Of a DNA stretch of 5,034 nucleotides, positions 1 to 5,034 are shown piece by piece; positions within the stretch are counted from its first letter, which is position 1; each line of letters begins with the position of its first letter. The notes under the pieces are model-generated. The model was not told the origin of the DNA. It saw nothing but the letters and a program-made list of their open reading frames with translations, and did no database searches. A program made the position numbers and the translations under genes. Source of the DNA: Planctomycetota bacterium (GTDB lineage Bacteria > Planctomycetota > Phycisphaerae > Sedimentisphaerales > Anaerobacaceae); NCBI GenBank assembly GCA_003644295.1, contig QNBZ01000128.1, positions 1-5,034 on the forward strand. The letters are read 5' to 3'.

Positions 1-153
1 AAAAAGATATTAGTGAACAAAACGAACAAGGATTAAAATACATTTTTTTGGTGCCTGGTATTTGCTTGAGAAATTCGGCTCAGGTTATTCATTTATATAT
101 GGAAAGAAGACATATTGTCAACACTGTTGTTATCTTGTGAAAGTGAATTTGTT
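1..153 (+). other. AT-rich leader upstream of the GH99-like gene
   Basis: This stretch has no supported gene. One forward frame is open from the left edge to a TGA at 138-140, but its 45 codons show no recognisable motif, so I do not call it the tail of an upstream gene; another frame ends at TAA 34-36 and is equally unconvincing. A run of seven T (43-49) is not preceded by a stable hairpin, so it is not a clear terminator. A weak 6-bp stem with one G-T pair (65-70 with 79-84) lies in the leader. No promoter with both good -35 and -10 boxes is visible. A purine-rich GGAAAGAAG (101-109) could serve a TTG at 115, but the signal peptide argues for the ATG at 154. Confidence 0.4.
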
Positions 154-1314
154 ATGTATAGAAATCTGTTAAGAAGTATTTGTTTCGTTATAGTTTTGTT
201 GGTTATGTTTTTTGATTCCGTATCCACTCCTGCGCAAGAGTCGGAACGAGCCATAGTAGGCGCAATTCGCTGGGACGGCTGGTTTGCTAACAATACATGG
301 GCAAAGAACCTGGAACCTACAGAGTATCATTATCGGCTGCCTTTTTACACAACTTGGCAAGATGCAAAGCCAATTATAAACGCTGATAAACAAGAAGTGA
401 TGGATAAGGAAATTGACTATGCCAGCGGGGCCGGTTTGGACTATTGGGCTTTTGTCTATTATTATCCTACCTCTTGGCCGGGAGCTGACAGCTATAACTA
501 CGGCTTGAGACTTTATCTCTCCAGCGAGAAAAAATCCAGGATTAATTTTTGTCTTAATCTTCAGGGTTGGCACCTCGGGCCCAAAGATAAATGGCCGGAG
601 ACCGTCCAATATTTTGTAGGGCTGTTCAAAAAATCAACGTATCAAACAGTCCTCGGTGGACGTCCTTTAATATATATGCTCTACATCCCAAAAATGATAG
701 AGCTTTTCGGAGGTGAAATTCAAGCTAAAAAAGCCCTGGATATATTGCGGAACAAGACCATCGAAGCAGGGCTTAAAAATCCTTATATGGTCGCCCAGGT
801 CTTTGATGTTAATGAAGGATGTTACTACGTTGCTAATCTTGGTTTTGATGCTGTTGGTGCTTATACCATATTTGGCTATGGAGCCAAACAGGTGTATCCG
901 CTCAAAAAATTACAATCATCAAACGATGCGAATCAAATTAACTGTGAGTTTCCTTACCAATCGCTAAGACAAGTTAACCGTGATTTCTGGAATGCGTGCA
1001 GAGAAAAGGGGCAAAAGGTTGTTCCTATCGTAAATTCAGGATGGGACTGGCGGCCACGGCTCGCTGACAAAGAAGCAGCAAGCAGATACAGTAAATATGG
1101 TCAGCACTGGTTTGCTCAGCCGAGACCAACAGAGCTTGCGGAGCATCTCAAAAACGGGATTGAGTGGATTTCAAAATATCGTGAAGCAGCTATGGCCAAT
1201 GCTTTACTTATTTACGCCTGGAATGAGAACGACGAAGGCGGCTGGTTAGTACCTACTATTGATGAGGGTGCAGCCAGACTCAATGCTATAAGAGGTGTCT
1301 TGAGAAAAGATTGA
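154..1314 (+). CDS. Secreted GH99-like / WbsX-like glycoside hydrolase family protein
   Basis: Likely a secreted glycan-cleaving enzyme of the GH99-like (WbsX-like) superfamily, 386 residues from the ATG at 154. That start puts a classic Sec signal peptide first (MYRNLLRS, then a hydrophobic core to about residue 21, with probable cleavage near TPAQES at 25-30). A TTG at 115 in the same frame would add 13 residues with no role; it has the better purine tract, so the start is not settled. Family-like segments are IGAIRWDGWF-type residues near 35-44, FYTTWQD (64-70), YASGAGLDYWAFVYYY (89-104), VVPIVNSGWDWRPR (289-302) and YAWNENDEGGWLVPT (354-368). The last resembles the NEWHEG motif of GH99 endo-alpha-mannosidases, with Glu358 and Glu361 at the same three-residue spacing as the known catalytic pair. 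Activity on alpha-mannosides is inference; the substrate may differ. It probably shares a transcript with the sulfatase 66 bases downstream. Confidence 0.8.
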   Translation: MYRNLLRSICFVIVLLVMFFDSVSTPAQESERAIVGAIRWDGWFANNTWAKNLEPTEYHYRLPFYTTWQDAKPIINADKQEVMDKEIDYASGAGLDYWAFVYYYPTSWPGADSYNYGLRLYLSSEKKSRINFCLNLQGWHLGPKDKWPETVQYFVGLFKKSTYQTVLGGRPLIYMLYIPKMIELFGGEIQAKKALDILRNKTIEAGLKNPYMVAQVFDVNEGCYYVANLGFDAVGAYTIFGYGAKQVYPLKKLQSSNDANQINCEFPYQSLRQVNRDFWNACREKGQKVVPIVNSGWDWRPRLADKEAASRYSKYGQHWFAQPRPTELAEHLKNGIEWISKYREAAMANALLIYAWNENDEGGWLVPTIDEGAARLNAIRGVLRKD

Positions 1315-1316
1315 AC

Positions 1317-1342
1317 AGACGAGTTGTCAAAACAACGCGTCT
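1317..1342 (+). promoter_or_regulatory. Intercistronic hairpin between the GH99-like gene and the sulfatase gene
   Basis: Three bases after the first gene's stop, AGACGAGTTGT (1317-1327) pairs with ACAACGCGTCT (1332-1342). The stem has ten pairs, one A-G mismatch (1322/1337) and a CAAA loop (1328-1331). No T-run follows (the next bases are CGATATATGTG), so it is not a standard intrinsic terminator. It may protect the 3' end of the upstream message, partly attenuate transcription into the sulfatase gene, or be a weak or factor-assisted terminator. Position and pairing are seen directly; the role is inferred. Confidence 0.55.
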
Positions 1343-1366
1343 CGATATATGTGAAAAACTTATTGT

Positions 1367-1372
1367 AAAGGA
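1367..1372 (+). promoter_or_regulatory. Shine-Dalgarno AAAGGA that decides the sulfatase start
   Basis: AAAGGA overlaps the first in-frame ATG (1372-1374), which therefore cannot use it. It lies eight bases upstream of the next ATG (1381-1383), a normal spacing. A third ATG at 1387 is 14 bases away and less likely. This supports starting the sulfatase at 1381. Confidence 0.65.
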
Positions 1373-1380
1373 TGCCGAAT

Positions 1381-2868
1381 ATGATTATGTTCGATCGACG
1401 CGAGTTTATGAGAAAAATGGGTAGCGGAATACTTGGCGCAGGTCTTTTGGGGCTGAGTAGTCGTGATATAGCTTACGGTTCCGCAGGCAAGACAAAACAG
1501 CCGCCTAATATAGTATTTATTCTAAGCGATGATTTGGGCTGGGGCGATTTGGCCTGCTATGGCAATAAAGAAATCAAAACTCCAAATATAGACCGATTGG
1601 CCCGCGAAGGACTTTTGTTCACTAACTTTTATGTGAACTCACCTGTCTGCTCACCTACGCGAGCAGGAATACTGACAGGCCGTTTTCCTTCCGAGCTTGG
1701 TATTCATTATGCTATGGGGCGACATGATTGGAACGTTAAGTGCAATATGCCTGATTACCTTGACCCTAAAATACCTACCATTACACGATTTTTCCAAAAA
1801 GCTGGTTATAGAGTCGGCCATTTCGGTAAATGGCACTTAGGCGGGCCGTATAATAAGGGAACACCAACGCCAAAAGAATATGGAATCGATGAATATGCAA
1901 CGCTGTATACATGGCCTTGGCCGGATTACAGAAAAAAGGGTGACTACCGCTCTAAAGCATCAGAGCGCAATATTGATATCGCTATAAAATTCGTCGAAGA
2001 AAATAAGGATAAGCCGTTTTATTTGAACGTATGGTTATTCGATGTTCACTCAACATTAGACCCAACAGAAGAACAAATGGAACCTTACAAAGATAAAATG
2101 GTCATAATTGGTGATGGAGAACCACTACACAGAGAGTACAAAGGTGCTATGCAGATATATTATGCTGCTGTTACAAATATGGATAAACAAATCGGAAGGT
2201 TAATAGATAAACTCGATGCGCTTGGTCTGTCCGAAAACACCATTGTTGCTTTTACCAGCGATAATGGTCCATCACCTATATGGGCGAAAACCACATCCCA
2301 TAGCGGCGCAGGAAGCGCAGGGCCTTTCCGTGGTTGTAAAGGGAGCTTGTATGAAGGCGGCATAAGAGAACCGTTCATTGTGCGATGGCCGGGCAAGATA
2401 CCTGCTAATAAGGTTGATGATACAACCGTTATAAGCGGCGCTGATTTGCTTCCAAGTCTTTGTAATATCGCAGGTATTACAGTACCTAATAATACTGAAT
2501 TGGATGGCGAAGATATGTCTGCTGCGATATTAGGCACCCCAAAAGAACGAAACAAGTCACTAAAGTGGGAATTTCGCTTTCCTCCAAACGGAGGACGAGG
2601 TCAGGTTCTTCAATGCAGTCCGCTGTTAGCGATACGTCAGGGCAAGTGGAAACTTTTGATGAATCCCGACAGAAGCCGAGTTGAGTTATACGACCTTACA
2701 AAAGACCCAAGCGAAGTGGACAATGTGGCTGACCAGAATGGAAATATTGTAGCGAAAATGTCTGTACCGTTATTAAAATGGCATAAATCGCTTCCGGATG
2801 CAGACAAAATACCAGCAGATGCAGGCTCTAACGACTATCCTTGGCCAAAGTCAGGCGATAAGAAATAG
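1381..2868 (+). CDS. Tat-exported type I sulfatase (formylglycine-dependent arylsulfatase family)
   Basis: Predicted to hydrolyse sulfate esters, most likely on a sulfated polysaccharide, after export. The protein has 495 residues from the ATG at 1381, normal for the family. The N terminus is a Tat signal: DRREFMRK (5-12) followed by a Gly/Leu-rich core (about 14-25), as is common for such sulfatases in planctomycetes. The sulfatase domain starts at PNIVFILSDDLGWGDL with metal-binding Asp50 and Asp51. CSPTRAGILTGR begins at Cys90, the residue converted to formylglycine, with Arg94 completing CxPxR. Other expected active-site residues are Lys150 and His152 in GKWHLGG, His223 in FDVHST, Asp294-Asn295 in TSDNGP and Lys320 in GCKGSLYEGGIREP. 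The C-terminal part (WKLLMNPDRSRVELYDLTKDPSEVDNVA region) is the usual small subdomain. All key residues are present, so it should be active if matured; no FGE or anSME gene is in view. The exact S1 subfamily and sugar substrate cannot be read from sequence alone. Confidence 0.95.
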   Translation: MIMFDRREFMRKMGSGILGAGLLGLSSRDIAYGSAGKTKQPPNIVFILSDDLGWGDLACYGNKEIKTPNIDRLAREGLLFTNFYVNSPVCSPTRAGILTGRFPSELGIHYAMGRHDWNVKCNMPDYLDPKIPTITRFFQKAGYRVGHFGKWHLGGPYNKGTPTPKEYGIDEYATLYTWPWPDYRKKGDYRSKASERNIDIAIKFVEENKDKPFYLNVWLFDVHSTLDPTEEQMEPYKDKMVIIGDGEPLHREYKGAMQIYYAAVTNMDKQIGRLIDKLDALGLSENTIVAFTSDNGPSPIWAKTTSHSGAGSAGPFRGCKGSLYEGGIREPFIVRWPGKIPANKVDDTTVISGADLLPSLCNIAGITVPNNTELDGEDMSAAILGTPKERNKSLKWEFRFPPNGGRGQVLQCSPLLAIRQGKWKLLMNPDRSRVELYDLTKDPSEVDNVADQNGNIVAKMSVPLLKWHKSLPDADKIPADAGSNDYPWPKSGDKK

Positions 2869-2880
2869 CGAGCTTGTCAG

Positions 2881-4584
2881 CTACCTTTTATCGAAAGTAA
2901 ATCCAGGCCAGTCGTCTGTGCGAAATGGTGATGCAGGTAAACCTTCTTTATTGAAGAGGTTTGGCTGAGCGACCATATTCCAGCCAAATCTAACTGCGAC
3001 TGGTTTTTTAACCTGCTCACTCCAGACAACCACTTCATTTCCATCAATAACCGCATTTGCGGGTACGAATTGCCTGTCTTCACCTGATATTGTAAACCAG
3101 CTTAACTGGCTGCCTTTAACCATCAATCCACTGCCAACATTGTCAAAGCTGATTCGTATCTTAGCATCTTCTATATCCATAGACTTATAAAGGGGGCCTG
3201 AATAAACTATGTTAGTTTTTCCGTAATTTTTAGCAAGTGCCCACAAAGCGAGTCTTCTGCCAACCTCAACTTTGTTCTTCGGGTGAATATCGTTCAGGTC
3301 GCTTATATCTGTAGTTACGACCATTCCTGTATTGGGGACACTTAGAGTTTTGAACTGTGCTTCCTGAAGTTCCGGGCAGAAACATTCATTTTCCTTGGAC
3401 GGAGGAGTATATAAAATACTATAATTGAATGGTGCTATTTGAACATAATAAAACGGGAATTCACCTTGTCCCCAGGCGTTTCTCCAATTTGCAATCATCG
3501 CCGGAAAGAGCTTACGGTACTGATATGCCCGGGTTCTGTTAGATTCGCCCTGGTACCAGATAACCCCTTTTATCCTATACGGAATTAATGGCGATATCAT
3601 TGCGTTAAACAAACCAGCCGGAGCTTGATGATGGTGTTCCGGAGCCACCGGAGGTTGTGGTTTTGGAGAAACTCCATTACTATCAGCCCACTCTTGTAAT
3701 TTCCTCTCGTATTCTTTTTTTGCCTGAGGATACTTTCTGACCGCCTCATCATATCGAGTTAATATTGCCTTGAAATCCGGGTCAGATTCAAGAGTCCTCC
3801 TGCTGGTCCATGCCTCGGCGGGCGTGCCACCCCATGATGAATCAATTAAACCAATCGGGACCTTAAGCGTTTTATGTAACTCCCTTCCAAAAAAGTAGGC
3901 AACAGCGGAAAAACTGCCAACGGTTTTTGGGCTGCAGACAGTCCACTGACCCGTGCAATCAGATTGTGGCTCTTGCGAAGTATTGCGAGCTACAAAGAAC
4001 AATCTTATACCAGGGTAATTTCCCTCTGCAATTTCCTGTTTGTAATTATCTACACCCCCGTATCCTCTAACACCTTTTGCAACAGGCATCTCCATATTTG
4101 ATTGACCTGAGCAAAGCCATACTTCTCCTATTAAAACGTTTTCAATCTTACAGACATCATTGCCATCTATAAATTTAAGTTCATACGGCCCACCACTTTG
4201 TGGAGTGTCTATTTTTGCCGTCCAGAAACCATTCGAATCTGTTACTGTCTCGAGAACATTACAACTCCAGCTTACGTTTATCCTAATCGTCTCACCATCC
4301 TTCGCCCAGCCCCAAAGCGGAACTGTACTTTTCTGCTGTAAAACCATATTGTTACTTATAATTGCAGGCAATTTTATATCAGCCCGAATCGAATCCGGAA
4401 CTGCTATGAGCCATGCGAACAATATGGCACAAACAACAAATCTAAAATTAAAGACGCTTTTGCCGGCCTTTGCATAAGCAATGGAACGAATTGCATAACC
4501 AGTGCTCGTTGAGTCCAATCTCTTATTCTCACAAGAAACGGCTATGCTGTTCATATTGGTCTGTTCTATGTTATTATCATTCAT
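2881..4584 (-). CDS. Secreted sialate O-acetylesterase-type SGNH esterase
   Basis: Predicted to remove O-acetyl groups from sugars. The family is named for 9-O-acetyl-sialate, but many bacterial members act on acetylated plant or algal glycans. The protein has 567 residues. An unusually long charged N-region (1-46) precedes a hydrophobic core FVVCAILFAWLIAV (49-62) and likely cleavage after DSIRA (64-68). A beta-rich domain follows (about 69-150: LPAIISNNMVLQQ, VPLWGWA, GFWTAKI), then the SGNH catalytic domain: nucleophile Ser162 in CSGQSNMEMP, the block II glycines in SSWGGTPAEAW (249-259), WYQGESN (343-349) and Asp432/His434 in NDIHPKN. A C-terminal beta region ends near 560 (DDWPGFTF). The start at 4584 is supported by AAAGGAG ten bases upstream; the next in-frame Met that leaves a signal peptide is residue 11. 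The gene faces the sulfatase, with 12 bases between stops, and is probably its own transcription unit. Confidence 0.92.
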   Translation of the reverse strand: MNDNNIEQTNMNSIAVSCENKRLDSTSTGYAIRSIAYAKAGKSVFNFRFVVCAILFAWLIAVPDSIRADIKLPAIISNNMVLQQKSTVPLWGWAKDGETIRINVSWSCNVLETVTDSNGFWTAKIDTPQSGGPYELKFIDGNDVCKIENVLIGEVWLCSGQSNMEMPVAKGVRGYGGVDNYKQEIAEGNYPGIRLFFVARNTSQEPQSDCTGQWTVCSPKTVGSFSAVAYFFGRELHKTLKVPIGLIDSSWGGTPAEAWTSRRTLESDPDFKAILTRYDEAVRKYPQAKKEYERKLQEWADSNGVSPKPQPPVAPEHHHQAPAGLFNAMISPLIPYRIKGVIWYQGESNRTRAYQYRKLFPAMIANWRNAWGQGEFPFYYVQIAPFNYSILYTPPSKENECFCPELQEAQFKTLSVPNTGMVVTTDISDLNDIHPKNKVEVGRRLALWALAKNYGKTNIVYSGPLYKSMDIEDAKIRISFDNVGSGLMVKGSQLSWFTISGEDRQFVPANAVIDGNEVVVWSEQVKKPVAVRFGWNMVAQPNLFNKEGLPASPFRTDDWPGFTFDKR

Positions 4585-4594
4585 AATAGGGGTG

Positions 4595-4601
4595 CTCCTT
4601 T
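4595..4601 (-). promoter_or_regulatory. Strong Shine-Dalgarno AAAGGAG for the esterase gene
   Basis: On the minus strand AAAGGAG lies ten bases before the ATG at 4584-4582. It fixes the start of the 567-residue esterase despite the long N-terminal region before its signal peptide. Spacing is at the long end of normal but still usable. Confidence 0.7.
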
Positions 4602-4820
4602 AGAAATACAAAGCTCAATAGTATTCACTTTACAAGAATCCATTAACTTTTGAACGGAAAAAATTCTTCCTGGTAAAACCTGAACAAATGTTTGTTACCC
4701 AAAACAGCATAAGGTATATCAAGGCATAACTGCCCCGGAAAAATATACCACAATATAAGTTTTAAGTAAAGTTGTTGACTTGACTGACTTTTGTATAAAT
4801 GTTGCTAAAATATACAGGCC
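4602..4820 (-). other. AT-rich upstream region of the esterase gene
   Basis: No gene is seen here. The promoter of the esterase should lie in this stretch, but no pair of boxes is convincing on the minus strand. The best candidate, TTAATG and TACTAT 17 bases apart, matches the sigma-70 consensus poorly. A 6-bp-arm palindrome (4683-4696) and an imperfect palindrome GGAAAAAATTCTTCC (4656-4670, one mismatch) are possible protein-binding sites. On the plus strand TTGTTG (4772-4777) and TATAAA (4794-4799) are 16 bases apart and look promoter-like, but they point into the repeat cluster with no gene after them in this window. Confidence 0.4.
4683..4696. promoter_or_regulatory. Candidate operator palindrome AACAAATGTTTGTT
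   Basis: Two perfect 6-base arms, AACAAA and TTTGTT, flank a TG centre about 100 bases upstream of the esterase start. The shape fits a dimeric helix-turn-helix regulator site. In an AT-rich intergenic region such a palindrome can occur by chance, and no regulator gene is in view to pair with it. Confidence 0.25.
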
Positions 4821-4822
4821 AT

Positions 4823-4850
4823 GTCATTCTGAACGTAGTGAAGAATCTCA
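4823..4850 (+). repeat. Dispersed short repeat of the TCATTCTGAACG...GAAGAATCT type
   Basis: The copy resembles a short intergenic repeat that I recall from many unrelated bacterial genomes (GTCATTCTGAGCGAAGCGAAGAATCT-like); the recall is from memory, not a search. Within it ATTCT (4826-4830) pairs with AGAAT (4842-4846). Inside that, GA faces GA as tandem sheared-type mismatches, and AC pairs with GT around a GTA loop. It starts with TGTCAT (4822-4827), a box also found at the ends of the hairpin units downstream. No coding role. Confidence 0.6.
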
Positions 4851-4918
4851 CAGTTAAAATACGGTTTAATACCAATTGGACCAAGTAAATGCGCTTTTTG
4901 ACAGACAATCAATTATTG

Positions 4919-4945
4919 TGTCATGCCTGCGAAAGCAGGCATCCA
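4919..4945 (+). repeat. 27-base hairpin repeat unit, left copy
   Basis: The unit begins TGTCAT and ends ATCCA. ATGCCTGC (4923-4930) and GCAGGCAT (4935-4942) form a perfect 8-bp stem closed by a GAAA loop. It belongs to the common GCGAAAGC intergenic repeat type, whose chance translations (PAKAGI-like, CESRHP-like peptides) are familiar as spurious small proteins in many genomes. It is inverted relative to the copy at 4963-4989, 17 bases away. Confidence 0.8.
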
Positions 4946-4962
4946 GTACATATATAAACCTA

Positions 4963-4989
4963 TGGATTCCCGCTTTCGCGGGAATGACA
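4963..4989 (-). repeat. 27-base hairpin repeat unit, right copy, inverted
   Basis: Read on the minus strand it begins TGTCAT and ends ATCCA like the left copy. Its stem is ATTCCCGC and GCGGGAAT (8 bp, 4966-4973 with 4978-4985 on the plus strand) with a GAAA loop. It differs from the left copy at four of 27 positions, and the four changes form two compensatory base-pair swaps, so each copy keeps a perfect stem. Left and right copies can also pair with each other over the full 27 bases with four mismatches. Confidence 0.8.
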
Positions 4990-5034
4990 GGCCGCAAAAA
5001 TTAACTCCAATTGGTATGACAGGGCGCAAAAATT
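4984..5034 (+). repeat. 19-base direct repeat at a 32-base period, running off the window
   Basis: ATGACAGGCCGCAAAAATT (4984-5002) recurs as ATGACAGGGCGCAAAAATT (5016-5034) with one difference. The intervening 13 bases carry CCAATTGG. The second copy stops at the window edge, so the full unit or number of copies is unknown. The first copy overlaps the end of the right hairpin unit, which suggests a duplicated edge of the repeat cluster. Confidence 0.7.

Larger units (their letters stand above)
4870..5016. mobile_element. Possible 147-bp miniature inverted-repeat element
   Basis: TACCAATTGGA (4870-4880) is repeated in exact inverted form as TCCAATTGGTA (5006-5016). Between them lies a second, larger inverted pair of hairpin units (4919-4945 and 4963-4989). 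Nested inverted repeats with no coding content, and TA at both outer ends, fit a non-autonomous element of MITE type or a BIME-like cluster. The 11-base terminal repeat is short and its core CCAATTGG is itself a palindrome, so the boundaries are tentative. No transposase is in the window. Confidence 0.4.

Noticed and set aside
48..66. Sigma-54-like TTGG...TTGCT upstream of the first gene.
   Set aside because: The GG and GC elements are two bases too far apart for the strict -24/-12 spacing.
3..140. A forward frame open from the window edge to TGA at 138-140 that could be the end of an upstream gene.
   Set aside because: The 45 codons show no family motif, the stretch is AT-rich, and another frame with a stop at 34-36 is equally possible.
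115..153. TTG start at 115 for the GH99-like protein with purine-rich GGAAAGAAG before it.
   Set aside because: It adds 13 residues in front of a signal peptide that starts naturally at the ATG at 154; kept as an alternative only.
2866..2883. Small hairpins at the convergent junction (TAGC with GCTA, or AGCT-TGTC-AGCT) as a bidirectional terminator.
   Set aside because: Stems are only four pairs and no T-run follows on either strand.
4160..4477. Open frame of about 105 codons on the plus strand, opposite the 5' part of the esterase gene.
   Set aside because: It lies wholly within a well-supported gene with catalytic motifs and has no family features; shadow frame.
4775..4811. Plus-strand promoter from TTGACT (4775 or 4780) with TATAAA (4794) or TAAAAT (4806).
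   Set aside because: Spacings are 13 and 20 bases, outside the normal range, and no gene follows in the window. The weaker TTGTTG/TATAAA pair with 16 bases is mentioned only as a possibility.
4889..4957. A 22-codon frame starting ATGCGCTTT that runs through the left hairpin repeat.
   Set aside because: The CESRHP-like peptide is the usual chance translation of this intergenic repeat type, not a gene.
4822..5034. CRISPR array.
   Set aside because: Repeats are inverted or at a single 32-base period without unique spacers of constant length, and there are no cas genes.

Overview
The window looks like a piece of a bacterial chromosome specialised in breaking down decorated polysaccharides. It carries three complete genes for exported enzymes and ends in a cluster of short palindromic repeats. 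The genes are moderately AT-rich. The combination of a Tat-exported formylglycine-type sulfatase, a GH99/WbsX-like secreted protein and a sialate-O-acetylesterase-type esterase, without SusC/SusD, is typical of the PVC group. I favour Planctomycetota (Phycisphaerae/Sedimentisphaerales-like), with Lentisphaerota or Bacteroidota as alternatives. This placement is inference from gene content, not from a marker gene.

Layout. Positions 1-153 are an AT-rich leader with no convincing promoter. A plus-strand pair follows: a GH99-like secreted protein (154-1314) and a sulfatase (1381-2868). They are separated by 66 bases that hold a strong hairpin (1317-1342) and then a Shine-Dalgarno sequence. An SGNH-type esterase lies on the minus strand (2881-4584) and converges on the sulfatase with only 12 bases between the two stop codons. 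The esterase has a strong ribosome binding site (4595-4601) and an AT-rich upstream region (4602-4820). From about 4822 to the right edge there is no gene. Instead there are stacked repeats: a copy of a TCATTCTGAACG...GAAGAATCT element, an inverted pair of 27-base hairpin units with GAAA loops, an outer 11-base inverted repeat around CCAATTGG, and a 19-base direct repeat at a 32-base period that runs off the window.

How the genes may work together. The esterase would remove O-acetyl groups, the sulfatase would remove sulfate esters, and the GH99-like protein would cut the glycan backbone or side chains, possibly at alpha-mannosides. All three have export signals, so they would act in the periplasm or outside the cell. 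No transporter, regulator, sulfatase-maturing enzyme or monosaccharide pathway gene is in view, so the substrate is unknown.

I do not see a clearly new biological system here. The points most worth a second look are the nested repeat cluster at the right end, with its compensatory base changes between hairpin copies, the intercistronic hairpin, and the conserved Glu pair in the GH99-like protein.
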